Shown here one piece after another: positions 51,388 to 63,013 of a stretch of DNA of 64,000 nt. This stretch comes from Spirochaetota bacterium. GTDB taxonomy: Bacteria > Spirochaetota > UBA4802 > JAKQUI01. The stretch covers positions 186,001-250,000 of the forward strand of contig JAKQUI010000003.1 in NCBI GenBank assembly GCA_029562645.1, read 5' to 3'. The number at the start of each line of letters is the position of its first letter. Position 1 is the stretch's first letter. A program made the translations under genes and the position numbers. Below the pieces are notes generated by a model. It saw only the letters and a list, made by a program, of their open reading frames with translations. It made no database searches and was not told the origin of the DNA.

Positions 51388-52911
51388 TTACGGCCGGACA
51401 AGAGGCGCTTCTTCACTAATCGCATTATAAAAATGGCGCAAATTCGTTTTAAACCTAACTCCCTCTTTTGAGTTCTCATAATCTACATTTTCAACGAAAT
51501 ACATTTTAGCTTCGAGTATTTTAAAAGAATATCTCAAGAAATATTCATAATAAGTCAGATTGTATAATGACTTAGGATACATCTTTTCAAAACCATCGGT
51601 TTTACTAAGAAAATATTCAACCTCGGCATCTATAACATTTTTTATTCTCGATGATAATAGATTTTGTTTATTGGAATATTCGTTACTTTTCTGAATACTC
51701 CCGACTTCCTTTTGAAGCCCAAGGATCACTTTTTTGTTTTGTTCAAATTTCCCATTAATTTCGTTAAATAACTCAATGATTTTGAGAGGCATATAATTCT
51801 TTTCAATCGACTTGATTTTAATTTTATAATCACTATTCACATCAAACTTGTCCACTTTTTCCCATGCACGAAAAAGAATTTCAATGTCATTAGGATGATT
51901 TATTGCATCCTTCCTCGGATCACGATATTTATTGAAATGCTGCGACAAGGAAAATATTTGCTCTTTCCTCGTGAAGTTCGCACTATTCTTTTCTCGATAC
52001 TCCGCTCTTGCTTTATAACACGCATTAATAATGCCAGTAATTTTGTTTTCCGACAACAACTCAATTAACACTTTATGCGCGTCATAATTACCAAACGAGT
52101 TAAACATGTTTCTCATCAATCCAAGCTTAGAGATTGTCACTGCTATGTCGTTTTTCAGATTTTCCAGCTCATATAAGGGGAGAAAAAATGATGCATCGTA
52201 CATATACGATCTGTAAAACAACATGACAGCTTTCATGTAGCCTTGAATAGTTAAATCGCTTTTTGCATTGATCCCCATGAGATACAATCGATATGATTCG
52301 CGATTTGTTGTGAACGCGTAAAAGTTTTTAAAATCAACGACATAAGCCTTATTGTATATATCTATTGCCACCGCTGCCTTTTCTGCTATATCCTCCTCAA
52401 CACTAAACAACTGGCCCGGGTAACTTCCCATCACGCTAATCGGCGTGATGGCCACTCTGTTGTTCTCGCGTTCAAGCAATTTTAGCGTTACTTTAATTTT
52501 GTCTCCAATAATCCTATAATTGCCAAGGAGAATAAGATCAAAATTCTCTTCATCAATTTTTTCTATCTCTCTTTTTAATTTCTTATCATCCCCAATACCA
52601 GACCCTTGAATAAATTCCAACTTTTCTACAAGCAGCTTTCGGACTGACGTTGGATCCATGACACTAAGTTCCTTAACTTGTGAAAGCGACTGAATCAAGC
52701 TAATTGACATTTCCTCGCCGATGGAGTCAAACTCCTTTGAATGCGCACCCATATTCTCAAATGGAAGTATCACAAGCCGCTTGATGTCTTTTCTTCTTGC
52801 ATCAGGAGAAACAGTCTGCGGCATAAATATAATTATCGATAAAGCAACTATTAAACATTTGATGATATATCGGATAACATTCAATGTGCTATTTGCTGTA
52901 ATTCGTACCAT
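51388..52911 (-). CDS. AT-rich envelope protein with CsgG/TolB-N-like domain
   Basis: The 507-residue protein has a signal peptide (hydrophobic segment about 15-33). A domain of about 160 residues follows, resembling CsgG/FlgO or the TolB N-terminal region: RLVILPFENMG, ISLIQSLSQVKELSVMD, DLILLGNYRIIGDKIKVTLK. The remaining 300 residues are charged and helical with no recognised family. The gene is strikingly AT-rich (about 27% GC in one 60-base line that I counted) against GC-rich neighbours, which suggests horizontal origin. AAAGGTC lies 8 bases upstream. It sits between lnt and an intergenic repeat and has no partner on either side. Confidence 0.68.
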   Translation of the reverse strand: MVRITANSTLNVIRYIIKCLIVALSIIIFMPQTVSPDARRKDIKRLVILPFENMGAHSKEFDSIGEEMSISLIQSLSQVKELSVMDPTSVRKLLVEKLEFIQGSGIGDDKKLKREIEKIDEENFDLILLGNYRIIGDKIKVTLKLLERENNRVAITPISVMGSYPGQLFSVEEDIAEKAAVAIDIYNKAYVVDFKNFYAFTTNRESYRLYLMGINAKSDLTIQGYMKAVMLFYRSYMYDASFFLPLYELENLKNDIAVTISKLGLMRNMFNSFGNYDAHKVLIELLSENKITGIINACYKARAEYREKNSANFTRKEQIFSLSQHFNKYRDPRKDAINHPNDIEILFRAWEKVDKFDVNSDYKIKIKSIEKNYMPLKIIELFNEINGKFEQNKKVILGLQKEVGSIQKSNEYSNKQNLLSSRIKNVIDAEVEYFLSKTDGFEKMYPKSLYNLTYYEYFLRYSFKILEAKMYFVENVDYENSKEGVRFKTNLRHFYNAISEEAPLVRP

Positions 52912-53270
52912 GTCTTCGACCTTTACTGCCTAGTTCTTGTTCTGTTTATTGATTCGTATATACAGGCGTGTGGCCCCGAAAAATTTTAACACTTCCTATT
53001 ACATCCTCGATCATATATTCCTGGTGCATCGTGCGCGACAAGTACCACGGGTCAATCCGATACTATCTTTTAAGATGACAATAGAAAACAAACAAAGAAA
53101 AGCCACTCGCTCAACCTCACCCCGCCTCCCCTCGACGAAGCTCGGGGAACACCGGCGCGCCCTCTCCCGGAGGAGAGGGCTCCTTGGAAAAGAATTCTTG
53201 CCTTTTCTCCCCTTCTCCTTTGGGAGAAGGGGCCGGGGGATGAGGTAGCCGTCCCTATCAGAATAAAATT
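52912..53270. other. 359-base gap with palindromic repeat block
   Basis: The left part (to about 53100) is AT-rich and probably holds the promoter of the AT-rich gene at 52911, though no clear -35/-10 pair stands out. The right part holds the repeat annotated at 53115-53245. No gene is supported. Confidence 0.5.
53115..53245. repeat. Palindromic intergenic repeat block with two hairpins
   Basis: The block opens with CCTCACCCCGCCTCCCC and closes with the roughly inverted GGGGCCGGGGGATGAGG. Inside are CCCTCTCC/GGAGAGGG (53160-53179) and CCCCTTCTCC/GGGAGAAGGGG (53209-53232). It looks like the CCCTCTCCC-type intergenic repeats common in GC-rich genomes. Confidence 0.65.
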
Positions 53271-56604
<3,334 letters not shown>

Positions 56605-56612
56605 GGCCGCCC

Positions 56613-57737
56613 CTATCCGGCCGCGCGCCGGTTCTTGAGATAGGCGTAGATGAACCGGTCGATCGCGCCGTCCATCACGCTGTCCACCGAGCTCGTCTCC
56701 TCGCCGGTGCGGTGGTCCTTGACCATCATGTACGGCTGAAACACGTACGAGCGGATCTGGTTGCCCCAGGAGATGTCCTTCTTCTCGCCCGCCTTCTCCT
56801 CGCGCTTGCGGTCCATCTCCTCGCGCTTGAGCTCGTAGATCTTGGCGCGCAGGACCTTCATCGCGAAGGCCTTGTTCTTGTGCTGCGAACGCTCGTTCTG
56901 GCACTGCGTCACGATGCCGGTGGGGAGGTGGGTGATCCGCACCGCGGAGTCGGTCGTGTTCACGTGCTGCCCGCCGGCGCCGGAGGAGCGGTAGGTGTCG
57001 ATGCGCAGGTCGGATTCGTTGATGTCGATGGCGATGTCGTCGGCGACCTCGGGTACCACCTCCACCGACGCGAAGGAGGTGTGCCGGCGCTTGTTCGCGT
57101 CGAAGGGCGAAATCCGCACCAGGCGGTGGACGCCCCGCTCGCCCTTGAGGAAGCCGTAGGCGTAATCGCCCTGCACGTTCACGGTGGCGCTCTTCACCCC
57201 GGCCTCGTCGCCGGGGGTGTAGTCGATCACGCTCGCGCGGTAGCCGTTGTCCTCCGCCCAACGCAGATACATGCGAAAGAGCATGCTCGCCCAGTCCTGC
57301 GATTCGGTGCCGCCCGCGCCGGGTCGGACCGTCACGAAGCAATCGCGCAGGTCGTCCTCGCCCGACAACAGCTCGATCGTCTCGATGCGGTCGAACTCCG
57401 CGGCGAGGGCCCCCAGGGATGCGGCGGTCTCGGCCAGCACGCCCTCGTCGGATTCGGCGAGCGCGATCTCCATGAGCTCGCGGTTCTCCCCGATCGTGCC
57501 CATCAGGCGGTCCCAGGGTTCGATGCGTTTTTTGAGCGCGCTGATCTCCCGGTTGAGGGTCGCCAGCCGCTCCCGGTCCTGCCAGGCGTCGTCCGCGCTC
57601 GCCTTCGCCTCCAGCGCCGCAAGCTTCGACCGCAGCGCGTCCACGTTGATCGACGCGTAGAGGTCGTTCACCTTCGCCTGGAGCGCCTCGATCTCGCGCA
57701 GTGATTCCTGATAATCCTTCTCGGCCACCGGTTGCAT
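56613..57737 (-). CDS. prfB: Peptide chain release factor 2
   Basis: The 374-residue protein has the class I release factor domains: helical domain 1, a domain with the stop-codon motif segment LVRISPFDANKRRHTSF (SPF tripeptide of RF2, reading UAA and UGA), and the peptidyl hydrolysis motif SSGAGGQHVN (GGQ). The frame is continuous, so the +1 programmed frameshift that autoregulates prfB in many bacteria is absent. ATG 57737 has GGGA about 6 bases upstream; a TTG five codons earlier is an alternative. It leads an apparent operon with the permease and ligA. Confidence 0.96.
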   Translation of the reverse strand: MQPVAEKDYQESLREIEALQAKVNDLYASINVDALRSKLAALEAKASADDAWQDRERLATLNREISALKKRIEPWDRLMGTIGENRELMEIALAESDEGVLAETAASLGALAAEFDRIETIELLSGEDDLRDCFVTVRPGAGGTESQDWASMLFRMYLRWAEDNGYRASVIDYTPGDEAGVKSATVNVQGDYAYGFLKGERGVHRLVRISPFDANKRRHTSFASVEVVPEVADDIAIDINESDLRIDTYRSSGAGGQHVNTTDSAVRITHLPTGIVTQCQNERSQHKNKAFAMKVLRAKIYELKREEMDRKREEKAGEKKDISWGNQIRSYVFQPYMMVKDHRTGEETSSVDSVMDGAIDRFIYAYLKNRRAAG

Positions 57738-57978
57738 CCCTAGTCCCTGCAATGAGCGCAGATAATGGAACAGGCGGGAAATACGGTCAAGACATTTTAG
57801 GGGCCGATCCCCTGCGGGCGCTGCGCCACCACACGCACGAACCGACCGCGCAACGGGCCGCAGGGATCTTCCCCCGGCGCGTGCCGACGCGGCATGCCCG
57901 CGAGCGGCGGATTGCGCTTGACATCACGCCGTCGCGCAATCAATGATCCGACAATCCCCCGCAAAGGACAACACGCCC

Positions 57979-58695
57979 ATGCGAATACGATATGCCAGCG
58001 CGATTGCGCGCACCGTCCTCGTGATCGTCATTGGGGCGGCCGCCTGCTGCGCCACGCGCCCCGGGTCGCTCCCGACCGCCGTGCCAACCGGCGAGTGGCG
58101 CTACGCGCTCACCATCAACGGGACCCCCGCGGGCTCGTCCCGCTATTCGAACGCCATCGTGGGACCGCACTACCGGTCGATCGTCGAGATCACCATGACG
58201 CTCGGCGATGCGGTGAACACCTCGCGCAGCGAGATCACCGAGACGCTGGACCATGTCCCGGTGCGGCTGGAGACCTCCACCACCGTCGTCAAGAACGGCG
58301 CGAAGCACGTGTCCGCGACCACGGCGACCTTCGCGGGCCGCACGGTGACGCTCACGACCGACGGAAAAACGTCGACATACACGCTCTCGCGCGATTTCAT
58401 CCTCGAGGGGAACTACATCGTCGCGAAGCTCATCGAGGGACGCTTCCGGCCGGGGCTTGCCATCGAAACCGCCATATACGATCCGGGATACGAACTCGAT
58501 ATGCCGATCCCCGTACGGGTGGCGGTGGTGGGGGAAGCGCGCATGCGGATCGGCGCGACGGAAAAGCGGCTCATTCACATCACCGAATCGATCGAGAACG
58601 TGAAGAACATCGACATCTATCTCGACGAACACGGCGTCATGGAAAAGACGGTCATCCAGATGATGAACATGACGCTCGAGCTCATCCGTGAATAG
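57979..58695 (+). CDS. Lipoprotein of unknown function upstream of the transglutaminase
   Basis: The 238-residue protein has a lipoprotein signal (hydrophobic segment to IGAAACC, Cys at about 23-24). The mature part is rich in beta strands (YALTINGTPAGSSRYSNAIV, YILEGNY-like repeats of short strands) and lacks a recognised domain. AAAGGA lies about 10 bases before the ATG at 57979. Its 3' end overlaps the transglutaminase gene by 8 bases, indicating coupled translation and a shared envelope task. Beta-rich substrate or partner proteins are common next to transglutaminase-like peptidases. Confidence 0.72.
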   Translation: MRIRYASAIARTVLVIVIGAAACCATRPGSLPTAVPTGEWRYALTINGTPAGSSRYSNAIVGPHYRSIVEITMTLGDAVNTSRSEITETLDHVPVRLETSTTVVKNGAKHVSATTATFAGRTVTLTTDGKTSTYTLSRDFILEGNYIVAKLIEGRFRPGLAIETAIYDPGYELDMPIPVRVAVVGEARMRIGATEKRLIHITESIENVKNIDIYLDEHGVMEKTVIQMMNMTLELIRE

Positions 58696-59503
58696 CATGC
58701 CGCGCGTCCGCGTCTCCGTCGCCCTCGTCCTCGTGGCGGCCGCCGCGTTCTGCGGATCCGTCGCGCCGCTCGCGGGCGCGGATCAGCCGCGGATCGACCC
58801 CCGGCTGTATTCGGTGCCGCTCCGATCGTTCACGCGCGCGGTGTATTCCGAGGCGAAAACGACTTATCGCCTTACGTCGTCGGATGCGAACTTCGCCCTC
58901 CCCGAAACCCCGTTCCAGAAGATCGTCTCGCGCGATGTTCGCTCCGGTCAAACCCGCATACTGCTCACCGCCGGCGTTATCGACCCGTCGGGCGACCCGA
59001 GCCGTCCCGACCATCTGGCCGACACGCGCTTCCTGAACATCAACAGCGCGCCGATACGCGCCGCGCGGAAGCGCTTCGTGAAATCGCGCGACGCGGTCCG
59101 CGACGTCGAGCACTTCGTGTTCGATACGATCAGCGACAAGACCTACGGGATCCCCATCATCCCCGCCGATGCGATTCTCGCTCGGCGCCACGGGGATTGC
59201 ACGGAACACGCCGTGCTCGCGGTTTCGCTGTTACGCTCGCTCGGGATCCCGTCCCGCGCGGTGGTGGGCATGCTGCTCGCGCCCGAGTTCGAGGGGCTGC
59301 GAAATGTCTTCGTCTTTCACATGTGGGCCGAGGCGCGCGTGGGGGGCCGCTGGGTGCTCGTTGACGCCACGCGGCCCGGGGGAACCAATCACAACCGCTA
59401 CATCGCCTTCGCGCATCACCATCTTAAAACGGAGATGCCGCTAGCCTTTCTCCGGTCCATCGCCGCGATCAAGAATCTTTCGGTGGAGTATGTTAGGCCG
59501 TAG
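58688..59503 (+). CDS. Exported transglutaminase-like cysteine protease
   Basis: The 271-residue protein has a signal peptide (to about residue 31) and a transglutaminase core. The Cys is in RHGDCTEHAVLAVSLLRSLG, the His in FHMWAEARVGG and the Asp in WVLVDATRPGG. The fold supports amide hydrolysis or transfer in the periplasm. It overlaps the lipoprotein gene by 8 bases. The last 75 bases, encoding the final 23 residues and stop, are duplicated at 62877-62951 with three synonymous differences, so the 3' end appears to be a restored attachment site of the island that follows. Confidence 0.87.
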   Translation: MNSMPRVRVSVALVLVAAAAFCGSVAPLAGADQPRIDPRLYSVPLRSFTRAVYSEAKTTYRLTSSDANFALPETPFQKIVSRDVRSGQTRILLTAGVIDPSGDPSRPDHLADTRFLNINSAPIRAARKRFVKSRDAVRDVEHFVFDTISDKTYGIPIIPADAILARRHGDCTEHAVLAVSLLRSLGIPSRAVVGMLLAPEFEGLRNVFVFHMWAEARVGGRWVLVDATRPGGTNHNRYIAFAHHHLKTEMPLAFLRSIAAIKNLSVEYVRP

Positions 59504-59506
59504 GGG
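59432..59506 (+). repeat. Left direct repeat of the island (75 bp), 3' end of transglutaminase gene
   Basis: The sequence matches 62877-62951 at 72 of 75 positions. The three differences (CTA/CTG, GCC/GCT, GTT/GTG) are third-codon changes that leave the encoded 23 residues identical. Confidence 0.92.
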
Positions 59507-59612
59507 ATTTCGGCTGTTATCTTTCCGAACCCGCGACAATAATTGTCGACCAGCGCCCCGAAGGCGGCAATTCAATCAACGGCATTCCAGCCGCGATTTT
59601 GCACCGTAAGGA

Positions 59613-60251
59613 TTAAAATATGCAACAGCCGCTTGAGCTGCTGGTGCGCGCGCCGCTGCCGGTGCTATTACCGTGTGCGATCAAGTAATCCAGCACCATC
59701 CTATAGTTCTTGATATTGGAAGCCATATAGGACGGATCAATCTTTTGCGCATTATCGAAACAGGCGATTGCTTTTTTATAATTGGGCAAATTAGCATTAT
59801 TGACCACATGCATTGACGATGCGGATACCATCGCGTACCAATCATTATCCCGTTGAACTCCCATTCTCGCATGCATTGCTTTTGTCGCGCTGGGATCCAT
59901 GGCAGTTTTTACCGCATCCGGGTTCAGCGCCTTTATGACAATATCACATCCCTCCTTGTAATACTTCTGGCTCAAATACCTCTTACATCCCTGATGGAGC
60001 TGATTGAGATTATTCTCATTGACTCCCAGGGAAGTTTTTTGCTTTCCGGAAGCCTTGTTTTTCGCTATGAGCTCCTTTGTGTACTCCAGTATCTCATAGG
60101 CCTTCTCGTAATCGCCCTTGTTTATCGCAATAGTCGCCTCATGGTAGGAATGCTGGACTGGATTATCCGAGACCATGGCGGTGATTTTGTATGTTGCGCA
60201 GGAATGCACCAGTAAAGATAACAAGATTACGCATAATGATATATTTTGCAT
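59613..60251 (-). CDS. Island lipoprotein, TPR-like, unknown function
   Basis: The 212-residue product has a lipoprotein signal (MQNISLCVILLSLLVHSC, Cys at 18). The mature part is helical with TPR-like pairs (ATIAINKGDYEKAYEILEYT; NYKKAIACFDNAQKIDPSY) and a Ser/Gly-rich tail ending SSGCCIF. I do not recognise a specific family. The start at 60251 fits GGAGGA about 10 bases upstream and gives a proper signal peptide; codons upstream of it read as non-coding. It is the third gene on the minus strand of the island. Envelope attachment is likely. Confidence 0.68.
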   Translation of the reverse strand: MQNISLCVILLSLLVHSCATYKITAMVSDNPVQHSYHEATIAINKGDYEKAYEILEYTKELIAKNKASGKQKTSLGVNENNLNQLHQGCKRYLSQKYYKEGCDIVIKALNPDAVKTAMDPSATKAMHARMGVQRDNDWYAMVSASSMHVVNNANLPNYKKAIACFDNAQKIDPSYMASNIKNYRMVLDYLIAHGNSTGSGARTSSSSGCCIF

Positions 60252-60412
60252 AAACGCATCGTCCTCCCCTGTTTTATCAGTAAGTGAAAATACAAGGCCA
60301 TCCAACATCATAAGGCATACAGGAATTTTAATTGGCTTTTTAGACAGAATAGCATTTCTCACCATAAAAATAACGAGATACTGCTATAGCTGCTTAATCT
60401 ATTCCTCGTGTT

Positions 60413-61636
60413 TTAATATTTCCGTTTTGAACTACGAATCAAATCTTCTCGCGTCATAACATTCTTAGATTTCCAGTCCGGTTCGCAAAAACCACCCTTT
60501 TTAGATGGAGACTTAAACTGATTCACAGGCACCTTCTCGCTCCCGGTTGTGCTGTTTGTCTCATTGCTGCTTGACTTGCTTTTTGAGGTGGAACTATTCC
60601 TAACGCTTGGTACAGAACCAACACTCTTTAATCCTTTCACCTGATTGTACAAATTGAGTCCTTGGCTAGCGACATTCATTACACCCAGGGCCGTGTCGAG
60701 CCAACTGCCGCTGGAGCTTTCTTCGCGCTCCCTCTGCGCTTTTTGTGCTTGCATTTGGGCAAGTTCCTGCTGGTACCTTCGGTCCAATTCCACTTGCGCC
60801 AACTGCGCTCTCTCTGTCAATCTACCAGCATTGGTCAGAACTATTATCATGTTATCTAAAAGCGCGCCAACCGGTACCTGGTTGCTTTCCCACAGCTTTT
60901 TATTCATGTTTGCCAGGGCAATTTTCTCGGCACCTGCGATCTCCCTGGCCTTTTGCTCCTCTTCCATTTTTTTCATCGCCGCATCCATGTCGTTTTCCGC
61001 TTTCTGGTTTTGCGTCATTATATCGGTGGCAATTTTTTCGCGCAGGGCTTTCTCCTGCGCCTTCCATTCGTCGGAGTTTTTCACACTTGCGGCGTCGCAT
61101 GGATTGGGGCTCTTGCCTATGAGTTTTTCAATTTCCTTGTTTATATGCGACTCGTATTCAAACTTGGTCTTCTCCAGTTTACTGTTTATCGATGATGTAT
61201 TCAGATCGGGCTGATTGAGCGTATAATTCGCCCGTGCTGGCACCGGCCGCTGGGGACGCATGTTCGTTTCCATGTTCTTTTTGCCCGAATCATTCTCTAT
61301 TGCGACATTCGAGCTGTTGCCGGCAATAGCGTTCAACATGCCACCACCTTTCGAAATATATCCCTTTGCGGTAGACATGACATTAGAAGCTGTATCCTTA
61401 ATCTTATCGCCAAAGCCAGCAAATGGCATGCCGAGCTGACCCAGGAGATTTATATTCCGGTCCTTCTGGCTCAATATCTCATTCGAATATTTCTCCTGAA
61501 GCGGAATCGGATCGGTACCATCCATCATTTTCCCGGCAGTTTGTTCTATCACCTTGTTGAAGAGCTCAAAGGCTTTCCCATCACTGGAGAAACATATACA
61601 CACGATAAGTGAAATGATACACGTAATTGTTTTCAT
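60413..61636 (-). CDS. Island secreted coiled-coil protein, unknown function
   Basis: The 407-residue product has a signal peptide (MKTITCIISLIVCICFSSDG) and no lipobox. The centre (about 150-300) is highly charged and probably forms a long coiled coil (EKALREKIATDIMTQNQKAE and ELAQMQAQKAQRERE). A Gly-rich stretch (AKGYISKGGGMLNAIAGNSS, about 95) and a Ser/Thr/Lys-rich C-terminal linker flank it. No family is recognised. ATG 61636 is preferred because it opens the signal peptide. It lies between two island lipoprotein genes, 23 bases after the upstream one, so it may be the structural partner of both. Confidence 0.66.
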   Translation of the reverse strand: MKTITCIISLIVCICFSSDGKAFELFNKVIEQTAGKMMDGTDPIPLQEKYSNEILSQKDRNINLLGQLGMPFAGFGDKIKDTASNVMSTAKGYISKGGGMLNAIAGNSSNVAIENDSGKKNMETNMRPQRPVPARANYTLNQPDLNTSSINSKLEKTKFEYESHINKEIEKLIGKSPNPCDAASVKNSDEWKAQEKALREKIATDIMTQNQKAENDMDAAMKKMEEEQKAREIAGAEKIALANMNKKLWESNQVPVGALLDNMIIVLTNAGRLTERAQLAQVELDRRYQQELAQMQAQKAQREREESSSGSWLDTALGVMNVASQGLNLYNQVKGLKSVGSVPSVRNSSTSKSKSSSNETNSTTGSEKVPVNQFKSPSKKGGFCEPDWKSKNVMTREDLIRSSKRKY

Positions 61637-61659
61637 GGATCGATGCATCCTCGCTCAAT

Positions 61660-62355
61660 TTATTTGTTCACCCGTTCGTAATCTCGCTTTACGTTGGCCG
61701 CCAATTCCTTCTTGTCCATATCCTCGAGGCACCTGATAAGACCCCCATACGATGCACCAAATCGGGGATTAAGATTAATCGCCTGCGCGAAATGCACGCT
61801 CGCCTTGGAAGGGCTACCCAGCGAATAATACAGCACTCCATAGTAATGATAGAAAAGGGGATTCCCATAATTATACGGCTTACCCTTGTTAAGGTAGTAA
61901 TGCGCCCGGAGGATGTTTTTCTCGTCAAAAGCGATTGCGGCCATAATTACGTATGCCTCGCCATTGCCGCGATTGGCCTCAATTGACTTCTGCAGAAAAA
62001 CCTTCGCCATATTGTTCTCGCGTTCGGCATAATAGCATTTTCCGATCAACAGATACGCGTCGGATCGATTCATCCCATTTTTAAGGCAATACCCGGCGAC
62101 GATTCGTGCTTGCTGGTATTCGCCTTTGAGATACAGATTAAATGCGCTCTTTAACAGCATATGGGGATTTCTGGCCAAATGTTTCGGCAAGGGAAAACTA
62201 ACATCATCCGTTGCCGTTGCCACACTGGTCTTTGTATCTTTTTTCGCTTTCGAAGATTTATTGTCCTTTGTCGTGTGCGCACACCCGACCGCCAAAGAGA
62301 CCAAAACAACTACGGCAATGCACAATGCAACATCTTTGGTTGTTCTCTTTCTCAT
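61660..62355 (-). CDS. Island TPR lipoprotein
   Basis: The 231-residue product has a lipoprotein signal peptide with lipobox LAVGC (Cys at about 25) and a Lys/Ser/Thr-rich linker. At least four TPR units follow (NLYLKGEYQQARIVAGYCLK; CYYAERENNMAKVFLQKSIE; YYGVLYYSLGSPSKASVHFA; then NPRFGASYGGLIRCLED). TPR lipoproteins act as periplasmic or outer-membrane scaffolds. AAGGAC lies 10 bases before the ATG at 62355. It is the first gene of the three-gene island cassette, with the coiled-coil gene 23 bases downstream. Confidence 0.75.
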   Translation of the reverse strand: MRKRTTKDVALCIAVVVLVSLAVGCAHTTKDNKSSKAKKDTKTSVATATDDVSFPLPKHLARNPHMLLKSAFNLYLKGEYQQARIVAGYCLKNGMNRSDAYLLIGKCYYAERENNMAKVFLQKSIEANRGNGEAYVIMAAIAFDEKNILRAHYYLNKGKPYNYGNPLFYHYYGVLYYSLGSPSKASVHFAQAINLNPRFGASYGGLIRCLEDMDKKELAANVKRDYERVNK

Positions 62356-62481
62356 ATGTTTATGTCCTTGCAAAATATTACGACAACCACGCCGAGATCT
62401 GTAACCTCAGAGAGACTAGAACCATAGTGCATGATCGTGTTATGCCCTCGCGACACGCTTCACCTTTGTGGAGTGCAAAAA

Positions 62482-62562
62482 CCCGGATTGGCTGCCGGAG
62501 CCGCGAATACTTGGATATATTCATCGCAGCGAGGCACGCGTGACAGCCTGCCGTCTCATTCG
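62482..62562. repeat. Structured interspersed repeat, copy B (right part only)
   Basis: The 81 bases align gap-free to 1993-2073. The first 29 are identical and about 12 of the remaining 52 differ. The left outer arm present in copy A is missing, so the long stem cannot form. Part of the second hairpin is kept. Confidence 0.85.
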
Positions 62563-62876
62563 ACTCCCACTGTAATAGGTTCCAAAGCTGCTGCCTACTC
62601 TGATGTCATGGCCGGCGAAGCGAATCGATCTGCATCATGCAGCACCCGCTTAATGAACTTCTGGCCCAAATGCACGGGCCGCAAGAACCAAGCGCAATAC
62701 CGCCATGCCGCTATCGCTCATCGCAATGGCATCACACGTCACTATGCAACGACTCTAATGAAAAACGGAGATTCCGCTAAAAATTCCGTATGATTACTAC
62801 ACTCACAATAAATAATATACCAAGAAAAAATGATCGTCAAGCAAAAAAGCACATATCAGCTTATTTGTTACAAGCA
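62563..62876. other. Non-coding right end of the island
   Basis: The stretch after repeat copy B becomes increasingly AT-rich towards 62876. A plus-strand frame from 62431 crosses the repeat and has no ribosome site or protein-like composition. I see nothing functional other than proximity to the right direct repeat. Confidence 0.5.
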
Positions 62877-62951
62877 GAGATGCCGCTGGCTTTTCTCCGG
62901 TCCATCGCCGCGATCAAGAATCTTTCGGTGGAGTATGTGAGGCCGTAGGGG
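62877..62951 (+). repeat. Right direct repeat of the island (75 bp)
   Basis: Duplicate of the transglutaminase gene's final 23 codons and stop (see 59432-59506), here without the rest of the gene. If the island integrated into the gene end, this is the displaced copy and the downstream sequence to 63013 is the original flank. Confidence 0.92.
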
Positions 62952-63013
62952 CCCGGCAGGCCTGTAGCGTCAATATTCAGGTGCGCGTGTAGAAACGCGC
63001 CGGCGCACGGGAC

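Larger units (their letters stand above)
59507..62876. mobile_element. 3.4-kb inserted island between gene-end direct repeats
   Basis: The segment lies between two 75-bp copies of the transglutaminase 3' end and is clearly less GC-rich than its surroundings. It contains three minus-strand genes for exported proteins (59613-60251, 60413-61636, 61660-62355), one truncated copy of the structured repeat, and an AT-rich right end. A 15-base palindrome (59534-59548, CGACAAT/ATTGTCG) lies just inside the left border. No integrase or transposase is visible, so mobility would depend on a factor elsewhere, or the element has lost it. Integration is inferred from the repeats. Confidence 0.68.

Noticed and set aside
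62431-62793. A 120-codon plus-strand frame across the right end of the island
   Set aside because: It starts without a ribosome site and part of its sequence is the structured repeat, which is also non-coding near 2 kb.
59507-62876. Reading the island as a prophage or an insertion sequence
   Set aside because: No integrase, transposase, terminal inverted repeats or phage structural genes can be seen; only the gene-end duplication supports insertion.
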